A DNA stretch of 64,000 bases from Azolla caroliniana (lineage: Eukaryota; Polypodiophyta): contig JBHGNT010000015.1 in the NCBI GenBank assembly GCA_043228905.1, forward strand, positions 9,424,001 to 9,488,000, read 5' to 3'. Below are positions 28,656 to 38,475 of the stretch, piece after piece. Position numbers and translations under genes: made by a program. Position 1 is the stretch's first letter, and every line of letters starts with the position of its first letter. A model generated the notes under the pieces. That model was not told the origin of the DNA. It worked only from the letters and a program-made list of their open reading frames with translations, and did not search any database.

Positions 28656-29269
28656 TCGGTAGCCGAACTCATCGTCACCGTAACCGAGGAATATGCATGC
28701 TTTCCTCTCCGGTCCTTAGCTACATACACGTACACGAGACACCCGAACACCTTTAGATGCCGGTAGGACACTTCCTTACCGGTCCACACTCTCTGTGGCG
28801 TGTCTCCGTCCAAGGGTACTGAGGGTGATCTGTTTATCACGTATGTCGCCGTCGACAGTGCCTCAGCCCAAAACTTCTTGGGTAGTTTTGCATGCGCTAG
28901 CATACTCCGGACCCTCTCCATTATGGTCCGGTTCATCCTCTCAGCCAGTCCGTTTAGTTCCGGCGTCTTCGGCACGGTAAATTCGAGCCGGATTCCCTTC
29001 GAGCGGCAGTACTCCGCGAACTGCCCTTGGTACTCTCCTACGTTATCTGCTCGAACCGCCTTCAGCTTCCGGCCGGTTTCTCTTTCCACTCTCGCGTGGA
29101 GCTCTTTGAAGACGGATAACACCTGATCCTTCGTCTTCAACGGTGTGGCCCACTGCTTCCGGCTGTGGTCATCTATGAACGTCACGAAGTACTGCGCTCC
29201 GGCATGTGACTTCGTGTCTACTTGACACACATCCGTATGCGCAAACTCCAGTGGTGCATTACGTCTCAT
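28559..29269 (-). pseudogene. copia-2 integrase
   Basis: HTDVCQVDTKSHAG, RADNVGEYQGQF and ELNGLAERMNRTIMERVRSM carry the D, D and E residues. A deletion of about 25 bp near 28712 (within VAKDRR...PCIFLGYG) shifts the frame into the RT ORF. Confidence 0.85.
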
Positions 29270-29299
29270 CGGTGGCCTTGGTCGGAAGGAGGTCCGGTT

Positions 29300-29860
29300 C
29301 TACTTACCAGCCAGACAATCAGTGCACTTCTCTAAGTGCACGTTCTTCACTGGAATGAGGTTGTCTTCTGCAAGCCTCTTCATCCCCTTCTCGCTCATAT
29401 GACACAGTCTCTTGTGCCACAACTCACCGGCAGTGTCGGATGCCACGTTCACTTCTTCCGGACATAACCGGGCATTCATCAGGTACAGTGTGTTTACCTT
29501 CCGGGCCCGAGCCACAATCAGGCTCCCTTTGCTAAACTTCATGACACCGTTTCGGATGCTACCCGTGTAGCCTTCATCATCTAGCCGACCGGCTGATATC
29601 AGGTTCAGACGAACCTCCGGAACGTGTCGGACATCCTTCAGCAGCAACTTGCATCCGGTTGGTGTTGTCAGCCACACGTCTCCTATACCGACAATTCAAC
29701 ATGTTCCTTCATTCCCCATCCGGACACAGCCGTGGTCACCGGCTGAGTAGGATGCGAAGCATTTCCGGTCCAGGGTAAGGTGGAACGACGCTCCGGAGTC
29801 TACCACCCAGGTCATCTCGTCGCTGGCAAGGTTTATCTCACTCTCCTCGGTGATGAGCAT
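29300..29860 (-). pseudogene. copia-2 protease and pre-integrase domain
   Basis: The protease VDSGASFHLT region is near 29790-29820, then MWLTTPTGCKLLLKDVRHVP and the pre-integrase LWHKRLCHMSEKG with CTDCLAGK. In-frame stops lie near 29697 and at 29300. Confidence 0.8.
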
Positions 29861-29989
29861 CAACTCCTCTTCATTTGCCGCGATTGCCGTCGTTCCCTTC
29901 CAGTCCGCCCCCCTCCGGTCTTTACCGTTTCGGTCTTTACCGTTCCGGTCCGGGGTTTGCTTCGAATCGGTACCGTCGGTTTCCTTGTC

Positions 29990-30745
29990 TTTACGGAAAT
30001 GCCGACAGTTCTTTTGGAAGTGTCCCGGCTTGCCGCAATAGAAGCAAGTAGGCCTCCCCCTTGACTTTGACCGTGTCCCCGACTTCTCCCGGTTCTAGGG
30101 ACTACGGTTTCTATGTCTTCCGCGTTCTGATTCGGTAAGAAGCGCTTTGGAGTCGGAGCTCGTATCTTTGTCTTTCCGACGCGCCTCCTCATCTAGCAAG
30201 CTCGACTTTACTCTTGCTAGGGATAACCGTTTTCCTTCCATCCCGGCGTTGCCCAAAGTGACAACCAACGTCTCCCAACTATCCGGGAGGGAACCGAGCA
30301 GGAGTAGCTCTAGTACCTCATCGGCAAGAGGTACTTCCAACGACGTTGCCTGGTGTATCAGCCCCTGGAAGGCATTCATATGCTCTGCCATGCTGGAACC
30401 ATCTTGGTACTGGAGTCTTACTAGCTTCCGGAATACCGAAACCTGGTTAACAACATTTTTGTTTTGGAACATTATGCCGATCTTCTCCCAGAGGTCATGA
30501 GCCTTGCTCTCTTCATTGAAGTTGTTGTACAGGCTCATGTCGATGAAGCACCGTATGTACGTCGTTGTTTTCATGTGCATCACCTCCCATATCGCGGCGT
30601 CGATTTTGTCCGGTCTCTTGTCCCCGAACTGAACCGGCAGCCAGAGGTCTTTAACAACGAGCATGTCCCTCATCTTCGACTTTCATACTGAATAGTTGGA
30701 GCCGGTGAGCTTGAACATGCCGCCAAATGATTCGTCCATTTTCTG
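29990..30745 (-). pseudogene. copia-2 Gag
   Basis: The start MDESFGGMFKLTGSNYSV is near 30740. A TGA replaces the conserved Trp codon near 30684. It reads on through IRCFIDMSLYNNFNEESKAH and LLLLGSLPDSWETLVVTLG to the zinc knuckle CFYCGKPGHFQKNCRHF near 30050-30000. Confidence 0.85.
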
Positions 30746-30754
30746 TGTCGATTT

Positions 30755-30767
30755 CACTCTGATACCA
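30755..30767 (-). other. copia-2 primer-binding site
   Basis: Minus strand TGGTATCAGAGTG, two bases after the LTR end, initiator-Met tRNA type. Confidence 0.9.
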
Positions 30768-30769
30768 CT

Positions 30770-31501
30770 TGATGGGAACCTAACGTTCCTTATGCGCAAT
30801 GCTCGGCCACAACCGAGATTCTTTTCATACACAGAAAAACGGGAAATACAACACGATACAAAGGAGAGGAAGATACACACACACTACACAGGAGGTTAAC
30901 ATGGAAAACCCCAAACTGGAGGAAAAACCACGGCAGCCCACAGGCTGCAAACTATCACTATGTATGAATGTACAAAATAGTGAGTTCTCGGAGGCAACGA
31001 CCTCGGACTCATGCTCTTCGCCACAGGCGGCGGTTACAACAGAGGCAACAACCTCGTTCTCTCTCTCTCTCTCTCTGTACAGTTACGCGCTCTCTCTTCT
31101 TCTTCCACCAGCAAGGAAGAATAACGACCACATAATATTAGTTTGCCCTAAGTCATATTTATACTAATATGACTTTTCGGCTATTTACAAATATAGCCAC
31201 AATGGGCTCTCAGAAACATATTTACGAATATGTCTCTTCCTCCGGTTCATACTGGGCCTGCACCATCCGGCTCTCCGTAGCCGAGTACTCCTCATCTGGT
31301 TCATACCGGGCCTGCACCATCCGGCTCTCCGTAGCCAGGTACTCCTCATCCGGTTCATACCGGGCCTGCACCATCCGGCTCTCCGTAGCCGAGTACTCCT
31401 CATCCGGTTCACACCGGGTCTGTATCATCCGGCTCTCCGTAGTCGGGTACTCCTCATACCGTTCTTCTCCCTTCCCATCCGGAGGGACCTGTCTCCCAAC
31501 A
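30770..31501 (-). repeat. copia-2 5' LTR (right)
   Basis: 732 bp. Same ends as the left LTR; the 54-bp array has four units and lacks a short segment after it. Confidence 0.9.
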
Positions 31502-31506
31502 TGTTC

Positions 31507-32160
31507 AAAGGCGTGAACATGAGCTTCCGCGTCCGAATCATCTCTATACTTGGAGTACTGGAACGGCATGTCGTCGTCCAGTATCGGTGCACGGGCTAGT
31601 GGTGTTGGTGGTCGTTCCTGGTTTTTCTCCAGCGTCGGTGGTCTTTCCTGATTTGTCTCCGGCGTCGGTGGTCTTTCCTCTTTTTTTGGTGGCGGAGGCC
31701 TCTCCTCCTCGACTTCCGGTTTCGGAGGTCGCTCTTCCTCTGCTTCTGGTTCCGGAGGTTCCAACCTTAGCACTTCCGGTTCCGGTGTCGATAAGGTGTC
31801 TGATCCTTCGTCCTCCGGTCCGCCCGGGGTTTCGTTGCTGCTACGGTAGTTCGTGTGCACGCTGTATTCCCCTTTGGAATCCGATTCATACGCTGAAAAG
31901 GCTTCTGCTTCGCCTTTTCTACTTGCCAACGCCTGGAGAAGGGATTCGGTTTCCCGGAGGCTACTTAGGCTGCTGCCGTCGTCCGGGTGCGATGTTTGCT
32001 GTAACCAGAGGGATTCCTCCGCTACTCTCCGGATTATGTTGGAAAATGAGCGATCCGCTCTAATTTCCTGCGCCGCTTGCTGGAAAGCCTCACGTCTCCT
32101 TTGCCTTTCAGCAAGGCGTCGAGTTCGATCTGTAACCAGGTCGTGCGTTGATCTAGTCAT
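31507..32160 (-). pseudogene. gypsy-A Gag N terminus (split by copia-2)
   Basis: ATG at 32160, only 53 nt from the LTR remnant. An Arg-rich start (MTRSTHDLVTDRTRRLAERQ) is followed by a Glu/Pro repeat region with several copies of (E)ERPPTP-type motifs, then PFQYSKYRDDSDAEAHVHAF before the insertion. Removing copia-2 joins AHVHAFE to QTWEADHVSQRL without a frame change. Confidence 0.85.
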
Positions 32161-32188
32161 CCATTCGTGCCGTCGATCGTTGCAAAAA

Positions 32189-32207
32189 CAGGAATCGTGG
32201 TCGCCAA
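32189..32207 (-). other. Candidate primer-binding site of gypsy-A
   Basis: Minus strand TTGGCGACCACGATTCCTG begins about 6 nt after the LTR end. The TTGGCG start is usual for plant gypsy elements; the tRNA is not identified. Confidence 0.5.
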
Positions 32208-32213
32208 AAACTG

Positions 32214-32246
32214 TGTTAACTCTTAGAGCCGGACAATGGCCTAACA
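32214..32246 (-). repeat. 33-bp remnant of the gypsy-A 5' LTR
   Basis: It matches the first 33 plus-strand bases of the 3' LTR (17061-17093) with two differences and abuts TSD GATGC. It ends TAACA, as does the full LTR, so a deletion between TAACA direct repeats explains it. The promoter half is gone. Confidence 0.85.
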
Positions 32247-32454
32247 GATGCTTGCATGATCGAGGGAGATAAAGAGTGCGAGGTAGACGTGATTGAGGAG
32301 GTCGCCACCAAAGATGACATCGAATCGGAGGTGGCTATGGACGAGTCAATGGCGGATGGACGAGTCAAGCAGGCACACTACCACAAACGACAAGGGCCAA
32401 GCGGATTTGAAGGGTGTTACCGAGGATGAGATCTCGACAAAGAAGGAGGGCTTT
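32247..32454 (-). other. Flank of gypsy-A: continuation of the gypsy-B locus
   Basis: After TSD GATGC, about 55 minus-strand codons rich in Ser/Thr stay open into the gypsy-B protease frame at 17060. The remaining bases show no known domain. The next element (copia-3) begins at 32455 after GGCTT. Confidence 0.5.
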
Positions 32455-32936
32455 GTTAGGATTTTGGTCCCTCCGGATGGGATATGAGTACTCGGCAATG
32501 GAAGACCCGGTGAGAACCAGATGATGAGTACCTGACAACGGAAGACTTGGTGAGAACCGGCTGATGAGTACCTGACAAGGAAGACCCGGTGAGAACCGGA
32601 TGACGTAGGCCCGGTGAGAACCTCTCACCGGATGAAGGGACATATATGTAAATATGTCTCTGTTAGCCCATTGTGGCTACATTTGTAAATAGCCTGAAAG
32701 TCATATTAGTATAAATATGACCTAGGCAAACAGAGTATGATGATATATAGAGTTATTGGTGTAACTACTGTACATAGTGTAACAGAGAGAGAGAGAGAGA
32801 ACATATTGTGTACTCTCTTTTCAGTTTTTGTGTATACGCGTATCTATCTCTACATTCCCATTTCTGTGATTGTAATTCTCAACTAAGTGATCGAAGACTC
32901 GGTTGTGGCCGAGCATTATTCCGCATATTCTTTACA
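32455..32936 (+). repeat. copia-3 5' LTR
   Basis: 482 bp, TGTTAGGATTTTGG...TTCTTTACA. It keeps the inverted repeats GACATAT/ATATGTC (32639-32658) and GTCATATT/AATATGAC around TATA (32700-32721). It lacks the TTTTCCC..TTAGGGTTTTCCACG segment present in the 3' LTR. Confidence 0.9.
32700..32721 (+). promoter_or_regulatory. Inverted-repeat TATA element of copia-3 LTR
   Basis: Perfect 8-bp arms GTCATATT and AATATGAC around AGTATA. It is deleted from the 3' LTR of this copy. Confidence 0.6.
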
Positions 32937-32939
32937 ATC

Positions 32940-32951
32940 TGGTATTAGAGC
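32940..32951 (+). other. copia-3 primer-binding site
   Basis: TGGTATTAGAGC, one change from the usual TGGTATCAGAGC, three bases after the LTR. Confidence 0.85.
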
Positions 32952-32954
32952 AAA

Positions 32955-33720
32955 ATGACACAGAAAATGGAAGATCCATTTGGCGGCATGTTCAAGCTCA
33001 TCGGCTCCAACTACTTAGTGTGGAAGTCGAAGATGAGGGACATGCTCGTGGTTAAAGATCTTTGGTTGCTGGTTCAGTTCGGGGACAAGAGACCGGACAA
33101 GATTGATGCCACGATATGGGAGGTGATGCACATGAAGACAACAACGTACATACGGTGCTTCATCGACATGAGCCTGTACAACAACTTTAATGAGGAGAGT
33201 AAGGCTCGTGAGCTATGGGAGAAGATCGGCATTATGTTCTAGAACAAGAATGCCGTTAATTGGGTTTCGGTATTCTGGAAGCTAGTGCAGCTCCGGTACC
33301 AAGATGGCTCCAACATGGCGGAGCACATGAATGCCTTCCAGGGGCTGATTCACTAGGCAACATCGTTGGAAGTACCTCTCGCCAATGAGGTACTAGCATT
33401 ACTCCTGCTCGGTTCCCTCCCGGATAGCTGGGAGACGTTAGTTGTCACTTTGGGCAACGCCGGGCTGGAAGGAAAACAACTATCCCTAGCAAGAGTCAAG
33501 TCGAGCTTGCTAGATGAGGAGGCGCGTCGGAAAGACAAAGAGGTGATCTCTGACCCCAAAGTGCTCCTTATCGAATCAGAACGCGAAAGACAAAGGAACC
33601 GTAGTCCCTAGAACCGGGAAAAGTCAGGGACACGGTCAAAGTCAAGGGGGAGGCCTACTTGCTTCTATTGCGACAAGACGGGACACTTCCAAAAGAACTG
33701 TCGGCATTTCCGGAAAGGCA
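32955..33720 (+). pseudogene. copia-3 Gag
   Basis: It opens MTQKMEDPFGGMFKLIGSNY and keeps the conserved YLVWKSKMRDM. TAG at 33241 (CAG to TAG in FQNKN) and TAG near 33355 (IHQAT) interrupt it. The zinc knuckle CFYCDKTGHFQKNC lies near 33660-33700. Confidence 0.85.
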
Positions 33721-33797
33721 AGGAAACCGACAGTACCGATTCGAAGCGGTCACCGGACTGGAATGGTAAAGACCGGAGGGGACCGGACTGGAAGGGA

Positions 33798-34900
33798 ATG
33801 ACGGCAATCGCGGCAAGTGAAGAAGAGTTGATGCTCATCACTGAGGAGAGTGAGTTAAACCTTGCCGGCGACGAGACAACGTGGGTTGTCGATTCCGGAG
33901 CGTCGTTCCACCTGACCCCGGACCGGAAATGCTTCTCATCCTACACAACCGGTGAGCACGGTTGTGTCCGGATGGGGAATGAAGGTACATGCCGAATTAT
34001 CGGCATAGGAGACGTGTGGTTGACAACACCAACTGGATGCAAGATGTTGCTAAAGGATGTCTGACATGTTTCGGAGGTTCGACTGAACCTAATATCAGCC
34101 GGTCGGCTAGACAATGAAGGCTACAAGGTTAGCATCCGGAACGGAGACATGAAGTTCAACAAAGGGAGCCTAATAGTGGCTCGGGCCCGAAATGTTAACA
34201 CTCTGAACCTAATGAATGCCCAGTTATGCCGGGAAGAAGTGAACGTTGCATCCAACATTGCCGGTGAGCTGTGGCACAAGAGACTGTGTCACAAGAGCGA
34301 GAAGGGGATGAAGAGGGTTGCCGATGACAACCTCATTCCGGTGAAAGACGTGCATCTTGAGAAGTGCACCGACTGCCTGGACGGTAAGCAAAACCGGACC
34401 TCCTTTTGCTCAAGGCCACCGATGAGACGTAATGCACCACTGGAACTGGTGCATACCGATGTGTGTCAAGTGGACACGAAGTCACATGCCGGATCACAGT
34501 ACTTCGTGACGTTCATAGACGACCACAGCTGGAAGCTGTGGGCCACACCATTGAAGACGAAGGATCAAGTGTTATTCGTCTTCAAGGAGCTCAATGCAAG
34601 AGTGGAAAGAGAAACCGGCCGGAAGCTGAAGGCGGTTCGAGCAGATAACGGAGGCGAATACCGGGGGCAGTTTGAGGAGTACTGCCTCTCGAAGGGAATC
34701 CGGCTCGAATTTACTGTGCCAAAGACGCCAGAACTAAATGGGCTTCCTGAGAGGATGAACCAGACCATAATGGAGAGGGTCCGGAGTATGCTTAGCATGA
34801 TAAATAGACCACCCTTAGTGCCCTTGGACGAGACACGCCGCAGAGAGTGTGGACTGGTAAGGAAGTGTCTTACCGGCATCTGAAGGTGTTCAGTTGTCTC
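33798..34900 (+). pseudogene. copia-3 protease and integrase
   Basis: Protease: WVVDSGASFHLTPDRKC near 33880. Pre-integrase: LWHKRLCHKSEKG. Integrase: HTDVCQVDTKSHAG, RADNGGEYRGQF, LNGLPERMNQT. A deletion at about 34797 removes the helix between RSML and INRPP, and stops lie near 34064-34149 and 34883. Confidence 0.85.
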
Positions 34901-36937
34901 GTTTACGTGCATGTTGCAAAGGACTGGAGAGCAAAGTTGGATCCAAAGTGTTGGCCTTGCATATTCTTGGAATACAACGATGATGAGTTCGGTTACCGAG
35001 TGTGGGACCCCGTTGACAAGAAGGTGTTCCGGAGTCGAGATATTATCTTCATGGAGGAAAAGACTCTTGCTGACTGTGAGTCGAACGGAAAGGACCGATT
35101 CAATGAGATGCAAACCCAACCGTCAATGAGCTGGTAAACACTCGAAGAACCGGCCGGTTATGGAGAGGACACCGAACTGGCAGAAGAAGAAGAGGAAGCA
35201 GGAACTGGAACTGGCCAATATATCAAATTGGACTCAAATGAAGAATAAACATAGGAGCTGGTTACTAGAAACCAAAGACACAGATATCCTCTCAGAGAGA
35301 AAAGGCCCCCCCGGAGATTTCCAGATCCAGAGCATGTACTGCTAAACGATCAGGGGGAGCAGGAAAGCTTTGAAGAAGCTAAGAGAGACACCCACAACCG
35401 CAAGTGGTTGAGTGCCATGCAGGACGAGATGGATTCCCTACATGAGAACCACATATATGAATTGGTGGAGTTGCCGAAAGGAAAGAGGGCACTCCGAAAC
35501 AAGTGGGTGTACAAGCTGAAACTAAGAGATGCCGGCAACCCCCCAAGATACAAAGCAAGGATCGTGGTGAAGGGGTTCCAACAGAAGAAGGGCATGGACT
35601 TCGACGAGATATTGGACCCGATAGTAAAGATGACTTCCATCCGGATGGTGCTGAGCATAGCGGCAAGCATGGACCTCAAGGTAGAGCAGTTAGACGTGAA
35701 GACAACGTTCCTCCACAGCGACCTCGAAGAGGAGATCTACATGCAGCAACCGAAGGGATTTGTGAAGAAAGGGAAGGAGCACTTGGGTTGCCGGTTGAAG
35801 AAGAGCCTCTACGGTTTGAAGCAGGCTCCTCGGCAATGGTTCCAGAAGTTTGACTCCTTCATGACGGATCAAGGATACCACAAGACGCAGGCCGATCACT
35901 ACGTGTTTGTGATGAAGTTTGAAGGTGGAGACTTCCTGATACTCCTCTTGTACGTGGACAACATGTTGATCGTCGGACGAGACCAAGTCAAGATACAAAC
36001 GCTGAAGAAGGATCTGAACCGGATCTTCTCAATGAAAGACTTGGGTCTGACAAGACAGATACTGGGGATGCATATCATTCGGGACTGGTCAAAGAAGCAA
36101 TTGTGGCTGTCACAGGAGAAGTACGTGACAAATGTGCTTCAACGGTTCAACATGTCAGATGCGAAACTGGTCAGATCAACACTCTCGGAAAACTGCAGGT
36201 TATTCAGTAAGCAAAGCCCGAAGATGAAGGCAGAGAAGGAGGATATGATGAAGATACCATATGCCTCTGCCGTCGGGAGCTTAATGTACGCAATGGTGTG
36301 TACCCAATCGGATATTGGATACGTAGTCGGAGTGGTGAGTCGGTTTATGAGCAATCCCGGCAAGGAGCACTGGAATGCGGTAAATGGACACTCTGATACT
36401 TGCAAGGCACCTCAAGTATGTGTCTCCGATTCGGCTCCAGTAAACCCCAACTTGACAGTTTCACTGATTCGGATATGTCGGCTGAAGCGGATACCAGCTG
36501 GTCAACGTCGGGATATATTATGACATATGTAGGGGTAGCTGTTTCGTGGTAGTCGAGGCTGCAGAAGACGGTTGCGTTGTCAACCACAGAGGCGGAGTAC
36601 ATGGCAGCTATGGAAGTCGGCAAGGAAATACTGTGGATGAAGGACCTCATCGGAGAGCTAGGGATTCGGCAAGAGGAATACCAGCTCTACTGCGACAGTC
36701 AAAGTGTCATCCACCTTGCAGAGAACGTTGCCTATCATTCCAGGACAAAGCACATCTAGTGCAGGTAACACTGGATCCGGGAGCAAGTTGAAGATCAAGA
36801 GTTCGTGTTGATGAAGTTCCACACGGAGGAGAACGAGTCGGATATGCTAACCAAAGTGCTGACACCCGACAAGCTAGATGCATGCAAGAAGAGGATCGGA
36901 TTGACGAAGCATCCCATGCCGGAGTGAAGGGGGAGTT
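34900..36937 (+). pseudogene. copia-3 reverse transcriptase-RNase H, active site mutated
   Basis: RT runs 35408-36420 with NKWVYKLKLRDAGN, GFQQKKGMDFDEI and DVKTTFLHSDLEEEIYMQQP. The catalytic box reads YVDNML at 35951-35968 (GAC to AAC, second Asp lost). A frame change near 36380-36400 and a TAG near 36550 precede RNase H (STTEAEYMAAMEVGKEILWM, HLAENVAYHSRTKHI). Confidence 0.88.
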
Positions 36938-37367
36938 TGTTAGGATTTTGGTCCCTTCGGATGGGATATGAGTACCCGGCAACGGAAGAACCGGTGAGAA
37001 CCGGATGATGAGTACCCGACAAGGAAGACCCGGTGAGAACCTCTCACCGGATGAAGGGACATATATGTAAATATGTCTTTGTTAGCCCATTGTGGCTACA
37101 TTTGTAAATAGTGTGTCTCTATTGTAACTACCGTCATGGCCTCTGTGTTCTTCTGTTGTATTCTCCTTACATAGTGATAGTTGGAGTTTGTGGACTCTCG
37201 TGGTTTTTCCCATTTAGGGTTTTCCACGAAAACATACTGTGCACTCTCTTTTCAGTTTTTGTGTATACGTGTATCTATCTCTACATTCCCATTTCTGTGA
37301 TTGTGATTCTCAACTAAGTGATCGAAGACTTGGTTGTGGCCGAGCATTATTGCGCATATTCTTTACA
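36938..37367 (+). repeat. copia-3 3' LTR
   Basis: 430 bp. It lacks the TATA inverted repeat (deletion after TTTGTAAATAG, about 37111) but keeps the GTTGGAG..TTAGGGTTTTCCACG part deleted from the 5' LTR. Confidence 0.9.
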
Positions 37368-37372
37368 GGCTC

Positions 37373-37729
37373 TAATATGAAGATTGTCAACTCTAATACG
37401 AGATTGTATGATGAAGGTGGATGAAGTGCGGAGTGTCTTGACCAAGGAGATAGCCGGAACGAAGGTGGCACATGCACGAGACATGAAGGGTTAAGCTCAA
37501 GAAGAGTACAAGGAGACATGTCAACCGGTCATGGCAATGCAAAGAGTGAACGAAGAATATGGTGGATCGGATGGCAACAATGGTTCGGGTGGAAAGAATG
37601 GATGTGCTCAAAATGGAGAGACAAAGTCGACATAGCCAGAGAAACGAAGGATGTTAGGGATGAAGGAAAGTAACAAGTATCGGCAACTTCGGCACATACC
37701 GGAGGATATGCAGGTTCGGAGGGGGCGAG
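37373..37729 (+). other. 3' untranslated end of an LTR element, with polypurine tract
   Basis: Before the copia-3 and gypsy-A insertions this was contiguous with 32252-32454. It ends in GGTTCGGAGGGGGCGAG (37713-37729), a polypurine tract directly before TGT of an LTR. No protein domain is recognised. Confidence 0.5.
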
Positions 37730-38446
37730 TGTTGTAGTGTATTTTGTACACTGCGTGAAAAACGTACAAAGTACCCGATTTAATAAATATGAAGAAAACG
37801 AAGAAAATATGAGAATACATGTTACATGCATAGGGCAAGATTCAAACCTTGTACCTCCATGTTAATAATTTAAAGGCTTACCATTACACTAACACACCAT
37901 GAGTGTCAAAAAAGTAGATATCCCACACATAAAGGTTATTTCACGCATATTTTCTAGGAAAAAGCTTTAGTTAGAAGAAAAACGCATTATAGAAAAAAAG
38001 CTACACGTACATTTTGCGTGCATAAACACTATAGTCAATAAAAAACGCATGAGGTTAGAAAAAGCATGTTAGAGAAAGCATATAGTCTATAGTTAGAGAA
38101 AAAACATGGATTGCTAAGACTCTCTCATCATTATATAAGGATGTGGAGCACAATGTAATAAAGGGGAGAAAATTATGGATGAAAAATCATTAGGGTTAAA
38201 AAATAATGATTAATAAAATAAACTATGCTTGTGGGATTCACAAGTTTTCTATATCTTTCTTTTCCAATCTATTCCTATCGATTCCAAAGTATAATTAGGG
38301 TTAAATATTAATAAAACTAAAAAACTATATTCGTGGGATTCACAAATTTCTATCTCTCTTTCTTATAATCTATTTATATTCTTATTAGCCTTAAAACTCA
38401 ACTCCTCTTAGTCCAAAACCCTAGTGGTTCCCACCTGACTCATGCA
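37730..38446 (+). repeat. LTR of + strand element, interrupted by a SINE
   Basis: It follows the purine tract. Without the SINE it starts TGTCAAAAAAGTAGATATCC. TATA type ATTATATAAGGATG is at about 38131. It contains a diverged duplication of about 98 bp (GTGGGATTCACAA at about 38232 and 38336) and may end at CATGCA 38446. No partner LTR is in the window, so the end is tentative. Confidence 0.5.
37733..37900 (-). mobile_element. tRNA-derived SINE, 168 bp
   Basis: Minus strand: A box TAGTGTAATGG (37891-37881) and B box GGTTTGAATCT (37848-37838), 43 nt apart as in tRNAs. It is flanked by direct repeats GAGTGT (37727-37732 and 37901-37906). Its body recurs at 63559-63679 with the same 3' end. 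It lacks a long poly(A) tail. Confidence 0.65.
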
Positions 38447-38475
38447 ACGATCCGGTGCCGAAAGGCACGACAACG

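Larger units (their letters stand above)
25828..31501 (-). mobile_element. Complete Ty1/copia element nested in gypsy-A gag (copia-2)
   Basis: Minus orientation, LTRs 25828-26686 and 30770-31501, PBS complement at 30755-30767, copia gene order. LTR ends are TG...CA. The LTRs are nearly identical outside a 54-bp repeat array (six versus four units). RT-RNase H is open for 652 codons, so the insertion is young, although integrase has a short deletion and gag an early stop. Confidence 0.95.
17061..32246 (-). mobile_element. Large Ty3/gypsy element with accessory ORF (gypsy-A)
   Basis: Minus orientation, TSD GATGC. Order: 5' LTR remnant (32246-32214), leader, gag (32160 leftward), PR, RT-RNase H, integrase (ends 20738), a sense accessory ORF (20516 to about 17560), and 3' LTR (17494-17061). 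A complete copia element is inserted in gag at 25828-31501; without it the element is about 9.5 kb. The integrase C terminus has a GPY-type motif (FRWTGPYWL) and no chromodomain. Most of pol stays in one frame, broken mainly by C-to-T type stops. A second partial copy is at 45576-47926. Confidence 0.92.
32455..37367 (+). mobile_element. Complete Ty1/copia element (copia-3)
   Basis: LTRs 32455-32936 and 36938-37367. TSD GGCTT (32450-32454) versus GGCTC (37368-37372). PBS at 32940-32951, PPT AAGGGGGAGTT before the 3' LTR. Same family as copia-2 but older: many nonsense codons, an integrase deletion and a mutated RT active site. The two LTRs differ by reciprocal internal deletions. Confidence 0.93.

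Noticed and set aside
32214-32246. A gypsy element with true 33-bp LTRs, bounded by TG...CA and TSD
   Set aside because: The left copy continues into about 400 bp with a TATA box and typical LTR promoter layout, and its outer end repeats TAACA. Deletion of one LTR is simpler.
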